Part shown: positions 36,667-44,351 of the stretch, in pieces
How positions within the stretch are numbered: position 1 is the stretch's first letter
Layout: each line of letters opens with the position of its first letter
DNA from: an uncultured Clostridia bacterium
GTDB taxonomy: Bacteria; Bacillota; Clostridia; TANB77; UBA1234
Direction of reading: 5' to 3'
DNA length: 64,000 nt
Assembly: GCA_934149405.1 (NCBI GenBank)
Contig: CAKPEV010000001.1
Span: forward strand, 1-64,000
Program-made: the position numbers and the translations under genes
The notes under the pieces: model-generated
Seen by the model: the letters and a program-made list of their open reading frames with translations, nothing else
What the model was told of the DNA's origin: nothing
The model's database searches: none

Positions 36667-37590
36667 TTAATACCTAATTATATTCTTTTCCTTTGTTACT
36701 TCTCCTCTCACGAAAATTCCGGATTCGTAAGGATTTTCTGTTACTATTAATGAACCAGGTTGTATCACATAAACGTTACATTTTGAACTAAATAGTTCCA
36801 TAGTAAGATGAATATGACCACACTCTAAGAAACGTATTGGTGCAGTTTCAAAGTCATTCACCTTAACCATTAATCCACCATGCCGTTCAAATTCATAAAG
36901 GCGTTCCATAGAATTACAAACCGTCTTTCTTTCGTAGTAACTTTCTAGGTGCATAACACGCTTAACCACACCAGCAACTAAAAAATCCACTATGTATGTA
37001 TCATACGAGTTGAAGTTAATTCCTTCACATTGTAGCTTTTCTTCAAGTTGCTTAAGTGGGTTCATTATCCCAAGCTGTTCGTAACCATATTCATGATTGC
37101 CATTTATTGCGTAGTAGTTGAGATTGTACTCTCGAAGAATCTTAAAAATCGTATAAAGCTGGCTCTTGAAACACTTTTCAACCTGCTTTTGCTTCTTTAA
37201 GTTCATAATCCTAAAGTCGTACTGTGTAACATCGTACACCGCCTCAAAAATGTCCCCCGCAATAAACACTTGCCTAACTTCACGTTCAACCGCTCTTTGC
37301 AATATTTCATGCAACTTGTCCGGATTAAAATCATTGTTTCCAACATGGAAATCAGAAACATCTAGGAAATTAAACGTGTTATCTTGGTCTCTTGAATATA
37401 GCTGAACTAACGGTATTCCTTTCTTTTTTAATTTGAATTTCTTATGAACCTCTTCTTTTCTTTCTTGAACTAAAAACCCACACCGGCTGGCAATACTCTT
37501 AAATAATTCATAATCAATTCCTAGTTCGTCCGAATTCGTAGTTAGCACTTGGCAATTCGCTTTCTCCATAAGTTTTAAAGCATTGACCAC
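36667..37590 (-). CDS. Calcineurin-like metallophosphoesterase with atypical codon use
   Basis: 307 aa. Metal-binding motifs FLDVSDFHVGNN, FIAGDIFE, INGNHEYGYE and CGHIHLTMELF are those of the metallophosphoesterase fold; an N-terminal 80-residue domain precedes them (QVLTTNSDELGIDYELFK), possibly wHTH-like. Start is GTG at 37590 with GGAGG nine bases upstream. GC is higher than in neighbours and CGG is used as Arg twice (ASRCG, FERHG). Monocistronic with own terminator. Acquired gene likely; substrate unknown. Confidence 0.82.
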   Translation of the reverse strand: MVNALKLMEKANCQVLTTNSDELGIDYELFKSIASRCGFLVQERKEEVHKKFKLKKKGIPLVQLYSRDQDNTFNFLDVSDFHVGNNDFNPDKLHEILQRAVEREVRQVFIAGDIFEAVYDVTQYDFRIMNLKKQKQVEKCFKSQLYTIFKILREYNLNYYAINGNHEYGYEQLGIMNPLKQLEEKLQCEGINFNSYDTYIVDFLVAGVVKRVMHLESYYERKTVCNSMERLYEFERHGGLMVKVNDFETAPIRFLECGHIHLTMELFSSKCNVYVIQPGSLIVTENPYESGIFVRGEVTKEKNIIRY

Positions 37591-37775
37591 TGAAATTATC
37601 CTCCGTGATATTATAGATTTATTAGTTACTTGCTAGTTCACATTATATAACCCAATTTATATATTCGTCAACAAAAAAATGTAGGTAATATATGGATGTA
37701 AGCTAGACATTCTAGGCTTTCTGCAATTATTACCATACGCAATAACTAATAGAACAATTATATCTCAATGCATAA

Positions 37776-37807
37776 TACTCCCAAAGTATAACTTTACTTT
37801 GGGAGTA
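37776..37807. other. Intergenic hairpin
   Basis: TACTCCCAAAGTA (37776-37788) and TACTTTGGGAGTA (37795-37807) form a perfect 13-bp stem with a 6-nt loop, without a clear T-run on either strand. Confidence 0.5.
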
Positions 37808-37827
37808 CTCTTAAATTAATAAAAAAG

Positions 37828-37851
37828 CCGCTTATTATTAAAAATAAGCGG
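37828..37851 (-). terminator. Terminator after rplS
   Basis: CCGCTTATT (37828-37836) pairs with AATAAGCGG (37843-37851); followed by TTTTTT on the minus strand. Confidence 0.85.
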
Positions 37852-37865
37852 TTTCAATAGCACAA

Positions 37866-38237
37866 CTATGCGTTTTCTTCTGTTGCATTTTTTGTTGCGA
37901 TATCTTCTTTAACTTTTGTTGCTTTACCAACTCTGTCTCTTAGGTAATAAAGTTTAGCTCTTCTTACTTTACCATGTCTAACGATTTCAACTTTTTCTAC
38001 CTTTGGTGAGTTTACTAAGAAAGTTCTTTCAACTCCTGTACCGTAAGCAATTCTTCTAACTGTGAATGTTTCGTTTGAACCACCACGTTGTCTTTTAATA
38101 ATTGTTCCTTCGAATACTTGGATTCTTTCTCTGTTTCCTTCCTTAATTTTAACATGTACTTTAACTGTATCACCAACATTTAATTCAAGCTTGTTAGCTC
38201 TTAATTGTTCGTTTTCAATAGCTTTTATTTTATCCAT
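37866..38237 (-). CDS. rplS: 50S ribosomal protein L19
   Basis: 123 aa, at the 30S-50S interface. Hallmarks VGDTVKVHVKIKEGNRERIQ, FTVRRIAYGTGVERTF and KLYYLRDRVGKATKVKE. AAGGAG precedes the ATG. Last gene of the rpsP-khpA-rimM-trmD-rplS cluster. Confidence 0.98.
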   Translation of the reverse strand: MDKIKAIENEQLRANKLELNVGDTVKVHVKIKEGNRERIQVFEGTIIKRQRGGSNETFTVRRIAYGTGVERTFLVNSPKVEKVEIVRHGKVRRAKLYYLRDRVGKATKVKEDIATKNATEENA

Positions 38238-38272
38238 TTTTTTCTCCTTTCTACTATGGCTTTATGTCATAG

Positions 38273-38944
38273 CTATTTTATTAAATCAGGACGGTTTGCC
38301 CTCGTTATCTCCTCCGATTGCTCGCGTCTCCATTTTTCAATATTTGCATGATGCCCAGAAAGTAAAACCTCTGGTACTCTTCTGCCCATAAATTCTTCTG
38401 GTCTTGTGTATTGTGGGTATTCTAATAATCCATCGTTAAAAGATTCATCTTTTATTGATTCATTATTTAATACACCTTCTATATTTCTGCTTATTGCATC
38501 TATAACTACCATTGAAGGAAGCTCGCCTCCTGTTAAGACATAGTCACCAATCGATAATTCTTCTGCTCCAATCTCATCAAGAACTCTTTGATCAACACCT
38601 TCATAATGACCACAAAGTAAAATCAAATGATTTTCTTTTGATAAGTCTTTAGCAATGCTTTGATTAAAAACTCTTCCTCTTGGAGAAAGATATATAACCT
38701 TTGGTTTATATTCTAAGTCTTTTGTTATAGAAACATATGCATCATATATTGGTTCTGGCTTTAAAACCATACCTGCACCGCCACCATAAGGGCAATCATC
38801 AACATGCCTTTGTTTGTCTTTTGAAAATTCTCTAAAGTTTATTAAATTCAATTCAATTAACCCATTTTGCATTGCTCTTCCAATTATGCTTTGCTTTACT
38901 GGCTCAAACATTTCTGGAAAAAGAGTTAATACATCAAATTTCAT
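38273..38944 (-). CDS. trmD: tRNA (guanine(37)-N(1))-methyltransferase TrmD
   Basis: SPOUT-class methyltransferase that makes m1G37. MKFDVLTLFPEMFEPVKQSI, CPYGGGAGMVLKPEP, the knot region YLSPRGRVF and LLCGHYEGVDQRV, and SIGDYVLTGGELP are diagnostic. Two adjacent ATGs (38947, 38944); the second has better spacing from GGGGG. It overlaps the rimM 3' end by about 11 nt. Confidence 0.97.
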   Translation of the reverse strand: MKFDVLTLFPEMFEPVKQSIIGRAMQNGLIELNLINFREFSKDKQRHVDDCPYGGGAGMVLKPEPIYDAYVSITKDLEYKPKVIYLSPRGRVFNQSIAKDLSKENHLILLCGHYEGVDQRVLDEIGAEELSIGDYVLTGGELPSMVVIDAISRNIEGVLNNESIKDESFNDGLLEYPQYTRPEEFMGRRVPEVLLSGHHANIEKWRREQSEEITRANRPDLIK

Positions 38945-39443
38945 CATCTAACCCCCTAGGAATCTCCACATCTATTCGCTTGTTTTCTATATCAATGTTT
39001 TTTATAACACTTTCAATAGCAGGAATAAGCAAATCTTTTTTTCCTTTTCTTTTAATAACATATACATCGCTAGCCCCTGCTGTAAATACATCATCAACAA
39101 CTCCAATTAAGTCGTTTTGATATACCATGCAGCCAATAAGGTCTGCTATAAAAAACTCATCTTTTTCTGTCTTTTTAGCATCATCTCTAGGTATCTTTAT
39201 GTAATTACCTTTTAATTTTAAAGCCTCATCAATATCATCTATGCCTTTAAGCTTTAAAAGCACAATATCATTTTGATATCTTATTTTTTCAATATCATAT
39301 TTTTTTAATTCACCTTTAAAATCAACAAGTATAGAACTTAATTCTTCAAATCTCTTTTTACTTTCGGTAAAAGGTCTAACTTTAAGTTCTCCCTTTAGTC
39401 CGTGTGTATTAGATATTTGACCAATCTCAAAATATTCTACCAT
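38934..39443 (-). CDS. rimM: 16S rRNA processing protein RimM
   Basis: 169 aa; binds S19 in 30S head maturation. The N-terminal domain has IGQISNTHGLKGELKVRPFT and the PRC-barrel C-terminal domain has DLIGCMVYQNDLIGVV and VLLIPA-like DLLIPAIESVIK. AGGAGAG precedes the ATG; 8 nt after khpA. Confidence 0.95.
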   Translation of the reverse strand: MVEYFEIGQISNTHGLKGELKVRPFTESKKRFEELSSILVDFKGELKKYDIEKIRYQNDIVLLKLKGIDDIDEALKLKGNYIKIPRDDAKKTEKDEFFIADLIGCMVYQNDLIGVVDDVFTAGASDVYVIKRKGKKDLLIPAIESVIKNIDIENKRIDVEIPRGLDDEI

Positions 39444-39451
39444 AATCTCTC

Positions 39452-39682
39452 CTATTCAATGATTTCAACATTAAGTCTTTTATTTTCTTTAGTTGCATAT
39501 GCTTTCATTAAAGTTCTAACCGCTCTAATGATTCTACCTTGTCTTCCAATAATTTTTCCCATATCAGATGGATCAACCCTTAATTCTAAAGTTGTAAATT
39601 TATCTCCTTCGACTTCGTTTACAGAAACTTTATCTGGGAAATCTACTAAACTTTTAACAAGTGCTTCTAACATTTCCTTCAT
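39452..39682 (-). CDS. khpA: KH-domain RNA-binding protein KhpA
   Basis: 76-aa single KH domain (DPSDMGKIIGRQGRIIRAVR, with the GxxG loop GRQG). KhpA (YlqC) forms a complex with KhpB and is linked to cell elongation and small-RNA biology in Gram-positives. Standard location between rpsP and rimM. Confidence 0.95.
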   Translation of the reverse strand: MKEMLEALVKSLVDFPDKVSVNEVEGDKFTTLELRVDPSDMGKIIGRQGRIIRAVRTLMKAYATKENKRLNVEIIE

Positions 39683-39708
39683 TTAATTTTCCTCCATCTT
39701 TTATAAAA

Positions 39709-39945
39709 TTATTTAGAAACTATATCGTATAATCTCTTAACTGTGTCTGATGGTCTTGCGCCATTTTTAACCCAAGTATTATACTTTTCAGTATCGATTT
39801 TGATTATAGCAGGATCATTCATTGGATCATAAGAACCAATCTCTTCTATAAATCTACCATCTCTTGGATATCTTGAATCAGCAACAACTACCTTGTAGTA
39901 AGGTGCTTTTTTTGCTCCATCTCTTCTAAGTCTGATTTTTACCAT
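39709..39945 (-). CDS. rpsP: 30S ribosomal protein S16
   Basis: 78 aa. MVKIRLRRDGAKKAPYYKVV and SRYPRDGRFIEEIGSYDP are diagnostic. GGGAGGTG precedes the ATG. Follows ffh by 33 nt. Confidence 0.98.
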   Translation of the reverse strand: MVKIRLRRDGAKKAPYYKVVVADSRYPRDGRFIEEIGSYDPMNDPAIIKIDTEKYNTWVKNGARPSDTVKRLYDIVSK

Positions 39946-39978
39946 TTAATTCACCTCCCCCAAATGTATCTAAATTAA

Positions 39979-41352
39979 CTAATCATCTAATTTTAAGTCT
40001 TCCATCTTAAGATTACTATTTTTTGCAACATTTCTAACTAATCTATTCATTGCACTCTTGTTACCAAGAACTCTCTTCATCATAAGTCTTGTATCATTAT
40101 ATTGTTTTAAGAACTTATTAACTTCTTGAACCGTTGTACCACTACCATCTGCAATTCTTCTCCTTCTTTGACCATTTATGATATCTGGATTATTTCTTTC
40201 TTTAACAGTCATTGATTGAATTATAGACTCTGCTAGGACAAATTGCTTGTCATCTATTTTAGCTTGCTCAATTGCCTTTTCATCAATACCAATCATTCCT
40301 AAAATCGATTTCAATGAACCCATTTTTTTGATTTGTTTTAATTGATCTAAGTAATCTTGCAAAGTAAAATCTTGTTTATGAATCTTCTTTTCAAGTTTTA
40401 CAGCTTCTTCAAAATCAAAAGCTTCTTCTGCCTTCTCAATAAGTGTAAGAACATCTCCCATGCCAAGAATTCTTTGTGCCATTCTGTCTGGGTGGAATAC
40501 TTCGATGTCATTCATCTTCTCACCTATACCAACAAACTTGATTGGCTTGCCTGTAACTGTTTTTACTGATAGTGCTGCACCACCACGAGTGTCACCATCT
40601 AGTTTTGTAAGAATAACTCCGTTTATTCCAAGTTGCTCATTAAAGCTTTCTGAAACCGTCACAGCATCTTGACCTGTCATTGAATCAACTACTAATAATA
40701 TTTCGTTTGGTTTTGCAAACTCTTTCAAGTTTTGTAATTCTTTCATTAGTGTTTCATCAATATGAAGTCTACCTGCTGTATCTATGATTACTACATCATT
40801 CAATTTTGAATTTGCTTCTTTTAGCGCTGCTTTTACTATTTCTGTAACATCCTTTTCTTCTCTATTTGAGAAAACTGGAATACTAAGTTGTTTTCCAATA
40901 ACCTCTAATTGATCTATAGCTGCTGGTCTATATATATCGCAAGCAACCATCATTGGCTTTTTGCCTTGTTTTCTAAGCAAGTTTGCAAGCTTTCCAGCCA
41001 TAGTTGTTTTACCAGAACCTTGAAGACCAACAAGCATAATAATTGTTGGTGGATTTGATGAAAGATTTAATCCTTCTGTTTCTTTTCCACCTAATAGCTC
41101 AACTAATTCTTCATGAACTATTTTAATAATTTGTTGACCTGGAGTTAAGCTTTTTAAAACATCTTGTCCTAATGCTTTTTCTCCAATTTTGTTTGTAAAA
41201 TCTTTTACTATTTTATAGTTAACATCTGCCTCCAATAAAGCAAGCTTAACTTCTCTTGTAATTTCTTTGACATCTGCTTCTGTAATTCTCGACTTTCCCT
41301 TAAGCTTATTTACAATACCTTTTAGCTTCTCGCTTAAACCTTCAAAAGCCAT
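39979..41352 (-). CDS. ffh: Signal recognition particle protein Ffh
   Basis: 457 aa. NG GTPase domain (GLQGSGKTTMAGKLA, DTAGR, TKLDGDTRGGAAL) and methionine-rich M domain that binds 4.5S RNA and signal peptides (MGSLKSILGMIG, RRRRIADGSGTTVQEVNKF). AAAGGAG precedes the ATG. Downstream of ylxM. Confidence 0.98.
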   Translation of the reverse strand: MAFEGLSEKLKGIVNKLKGKSRITEADVKEITREVKLALLEADVNYKIVKDFTNKIGEKALGQDVLKSLTPGQQIIKIVHEELVELLGGKETEGLNLSSNPPTIIMLVGLQGSGKTTMAGKLANLLRKQGKKPMMVACDIYRPAAIDQLEVIGKQLSIPVFSNREEKDVTEIVKAALKEANSKLNDVVIIDTAGRLHIDETLMKELQNLKEFAKPNEILLVVDSMTGQDAVTVSESFNEQLGINGVILTKLDGDTRGGAALSVKTVTGKPIKFVGIGEKMNDIEVFHPDRMAQRILGMGDVLTLIEKAEEAFDFEEAVKLEKKIHKQDFTLQDYLDQLKQIKKMGSLKSILGMIGIDEKAIEQAKIDDKQFVLAESIIQSMTVKERNNPDIINGQRRRRIADGSGTTVQEVNKFLKQYNDTRLMMKRVLGNKSAMNRLVRNVAKNSNLKMEDLKLDD

Positions 41353-41373
41353 AAAGTTTTCTCCTTTCGTTTC

Positions 41374-41679
41374 TTAAAGTAGTTTACTAAGCTTATCTTT
41401 TAAAACATCATCATCCAAACTTTTAATTACTTCTTTTATAATTTCGTCATTTTCTAACTTTTGCTTTAAAAAACCTAATTTTTCTTCAAAATCAAACAGC
41501 TTCTTTTCTGCATAAACTAAATTTTTTCTAACGCCTTGCCTTGTAATATTTAATTCTTCTGCGATTTCACCAAGAGATAAGTTCTGGTTATAATATAAAT
41601 CTACAGTATCTGCTTGTGTATTTGTAAGAAGCTTTCCGTAAAGCTCTAATAACATGCTAACTTCGATACTTTTCTCCAT
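41374..41679 (-). CDS. ylxM: YlxM-family helix-turn-helix protein (UPF0122)
   Basis: 101 aa with a sigma-70 region-4-like HTH (NLSLGEIAEELNITRQGVRK). Associated with ffh and SRP in Firmicutes; in streptococci it modulates SRP GTPase activity. AAGGGGG precedes the ATG. First gene of the ylxM-ffh-rpsP operon. Confidence 0.94.
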   Translation of the reverse strand: MEKSIEVSMLLELYGKLLTNTQADTVDLYYNQNLSLGEIAEELNITRQGVRKNLVYAEKKLFDFEEKLGFLKQKLENDEIIKEVIKSLDDDVLKDKLSKLL

Positions 41680-41697
41680 ACTATGCCCCCTTCCTCG

Positions 41698-41740
41698 TGT
41701 AAACCATTGATAGTTTACAACGGTTTTGCCTATTTGTCAA
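41698..41740 (-). promoter_or_regulatory. ylxM promoter with overlapping palindrome
   Basis: Minus strand TTGACA (41740-41735), 17 bp, TAAACT (41717-41712). The palindrome TGTAAAC-N8-GTTTACA (41698-41719) covers the -10 element and start region, like an operator. Confidence 0.65.
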
Positions 41741-41797
41741 GCATTTTCTTAAGTTTGGGCAAAAAATAATTTCAACTATATCACATATTGATAACAA

Positions 41798-41835
41798 AAA
41801 TTACCTCATAGAGTTAGTTCTCTATAAGGTAATTT
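41798..41835 (-). terminator. Terminator of the DUF2628 gene
   Basis: AAATTACCTCATAGAG (41798-41813) with CTCTATAAGGTAATTT (41820-41835), one mismatch; TTTTTG follows on the minus strand. Confidence 0.75.
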
Positions 41836-41903
41836 GATTATGTGTTAACTTTTATTATGTACTTTAATTTGCCAAATTTAGGTTTTTCATAGCTATTATT
41901 TTC

Positions 41904-42455
41904 TTAATCTGGCATTTCCATCATGAGTTTTATAAAACCTATGAAAAAAGCCCAACACAAGCCTATAATCAAAATGAATATAGCAAATCCTACTATTATA
42001 AAAGAACCTATATAATCCCATGCCGCTTCAAGACTCGTTCCACCTTTTTTTCTTGTTTTAGATATTATGGGCTTTTCAGCTACATGGATTGGCCCCATAT
42101 TTGCTTCAGCCTCTTCTTCACAAGATGATAATTGCTCTTCTGACAGGTTGTTTGAAGATAACATCATTTTTCTTACTTTTCTTTTAACATCCCACAAATA
42201 TAATTTATTAGCAGTAAACAAATAAATAAAAAATCTTATTATAGGATATGCAAACTTTATTCCAAGATCAACTGTAATTCCAAAAAGAACGGTTGAGCCG
42301 TACAATAATATAAATCCTAGCAAATATGATTTTCTATAAAAGAACCATATCGGGCCCAAGAATGCACCTAATATTGCTGCAGGCCAATTTAGTTTTTTAT
42401 TTACAATTTTATCTGCATTTTTGCCTATGTATTCTAGTACTAATTTTTCTTCCAT
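41904..42455 (-). CDS. DUF2628 family membrane protein
   Basis: 183 aa. The N-terminal part (NWPAAILGAFLGPIWFFYRK, SYLLGFILLYG) is characteristic of DUF2628 proteins; about three or four membrane helices and a final C-terminal helix. Function unknown. Start at 42455 (MEEKLVLEYIG) has AAAGGTGG seven bases upstream; the frame extends 17 codons further without a site. Confidence 0.83.
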   Translation of the reverse strand: MEEKLVLEYIGKNADKIVNKKLNWPAAILGAFLGPIWFFYRKSYLLGFILLYGSTVLFGITVDLGIKFAYPIIRFFIYLFTANKLYLWDVKRKVRKMMLSSNNLSEEQLSSCEEEAEANMGPIHVAEKPIISKTRKKGGTSLEAAWDYIGSFIIVGFAIFILIIGLCWAFFIGFIKLMMEMPD

Positions 42456-42532
42456 TTGTTTTCCACCTTTCTTTTGGTTGTGTTCGCTAATTATAATATT
42501 TTTCATATTTTAATATTCTGCTATCAATTGAT

Positions 42533-42609
42533 TTTTATGGAGCACACTGTGCTCCGCTGCATGCCTACCTTTAATATTGAGTTAACTCTATTTGGTTTTT
42601 ATGGAGCAC
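42533..42609. repeat. Two copies of TTTTATGGAGCAC intergenic repeat
   Basis: Copies at 42533-42545 and 42597-42609, 64 bp apart; further copies at 23668 and 47110. The first contains the palindrome GGAGCACACTGTGCTCC (42539-42555). Confidence 0.6.
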
Positions 42610-42618
42610 GCTTACATT

Positions 42619-44290
42619 TTACATTGTATTTTGTTTTTCGGCAACTTTTTTCATTCTTTCTATATACATTTTTGCATCTTCTGGCAAATCGAAGTTTGGA
42701 ACATGTTTTGTCTTATAACTTAACGGATTTGTATTTGCACTTGTTTCGTCTATTATGTCTTCTATTTCAAGCACAGCTTGCGCAAACATTTGAATATTTT
42801 TTTCATCGTTTTTTTGAACATAGTATGAAAATCCTTCACTTAAAAATGATAAGTATTCTAGATAATTTCTCATTACATATTTATTTAATAATAATCTTTT
42901 TTTCTGATAATATATGGCCTCATCATATTTCTTTTCATTTACTAATTTGTTAGAAAAAGCCTCATATATGCCACTTATATTCTTGTTGTATTTATATGCC
43001 ATGTTTGCTATTTCAAGTTGTTCTGATGGCGATGTAACAGTATATAATTCTTCTTGGAGCGCATCTGTATAAAATGGCAAAATGCTATATGCTGTTTTAT
43101 AATCTTTAATTTCATAAGCTAATGCTGCAATTGCAACTATAAAGAAACTACATAATAATGCACCTATCACTACATTAAACACCTTTTTCGATAAAAATGT
43201 TTTTGTATTAAATTTCGACATGATTATGAATAACAATATGAAATATATATATTCAAAGTCTATATCTATCATCGAATGGCCTAATATTAAAATCATTATT
43301 AGTCTACTGATGACATTTTGTTTTTTATCAAAGAAAGTTAATACGGCAAAAATGCTCAAGCAAATCATTGGGACTATACCAACATCAAGCATTATTTGTA
43401 GCAATGAGCAATGCACATATTTTGCATCATATATTCCTGTTTGTATTTCTGTTTGCTTATAGTACCAACCCATATATCCATACCCAAATGGATTATTCTT
43501 TATCATATCTATTGCATCTTTATAATAAAGTAATCTTGTTGTCATTTCTCCACTTTGCATCATGTCTTTTGTTATTCTTTTTTCCATGTGAAATAGATTG
43601 TTTGCTACTAATAATCCGCAAGACTGAAATCATAATTATTACAAATATTCTTTTTTTGTTTTGATGAGAAAGAAACAATAAAGATATTTCACATAGTACC
43701 ATTAAAATGATGATAGCTCTACTATTAGTCATTATTATTCCTGTGATTAGTATGCCTGTACAAATATGTGCTCTTATGCCTTTCTTTTCTTGAAACAATT
43801 GTACTACCAAGGCTACTACTAAAAATAAACCATATGAGTTGGCATACTCAAATAAACCTTGTAACCTATCATTAAAAAAATACAAATCTGATTTAAAAAT
43901 CATTGAAAGAAAACTTATGATTACAGATACTGTCCCAGACATAGGAATTACATTTAAAATATGTACTACATCATCATCTTTATATTCGTACTGCAAGAAT
44001 AAAATTGTAAAAAGGATTATACTTGAATTTTTTATAAAACCTATTACAGCCATTCCTTTATCTACAGCATAAAAGCTAGTTACAATAAATGCAATTATAT
44101 ATACACTTAAAAGATAGAATTTAGTATCTTTGGGCAATATAATTTTTCTATTTTTATTGATTTTGTATATTAAACCAATTAAACAGATTATGCTTAACAT
44201 GACATTCGAGAATAAGCTTAAAAAACCTCCAAATATCGGCGCCATGAATATAATTATTTTTATCAAATCTATTTTTCTACTTTTTTGCAT
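42619..44290 (-). CDS. O-antigen ligase (Wzy/WaaL)-like polymerase, interrupted by CGG +1 frameshift
   Basis: The first frame (44290 to 43520) and the second (open to 42619) join at CGG 43618-43616. A +1 shift gives ...ISVLGLLVANNLFHMEK and a 556-aa protein. It has about ten membrane helices and, in the large loop after the joint, RLLYYKDAIDMIKNNPFGYG with the HCSLLQIMLDVG segment typical of O-antigen ligase domains. A soluble helical C-terminal part (about 180 aa) follows. Without the shift, the ligase loop is lost. Predicted role: surface polysaccharide polymerisation or ligation. AAAGG precedes the ATG at 44290. It is upstream of no other glycan gene here. Confidence 0.8.
43616..43618 (-). 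other. In-frame CGG, +1 recoding candidate in the ligase gene
   Basis: Context GTC TTG CGG ATT ATT; skipping C gives TTG GGA TTA TTA GTA, a membrane segment joining the two halves. Confidence 0.65.
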
Positions 44291-44310
44291 ATTATACCTT
44301 TCTATTTTTT

Positions 44311-44344
44311 CATAAGAGCTGCCTTAAACAAGACAGCTCTTATG
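44311..44344. other. Hairpin between SLH gene and ligase gene
   Basis: CATAAGAGCTG and CAGCTCTTATG, perfect 11-bp stem with a 12-nt loop. It follows the SLH gene stop on the minus strand but is followed by A rather than T, so it may not be a simple terminator. Confidence 0.5.
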
Positions 44345-44351
44345 TTAGTGT

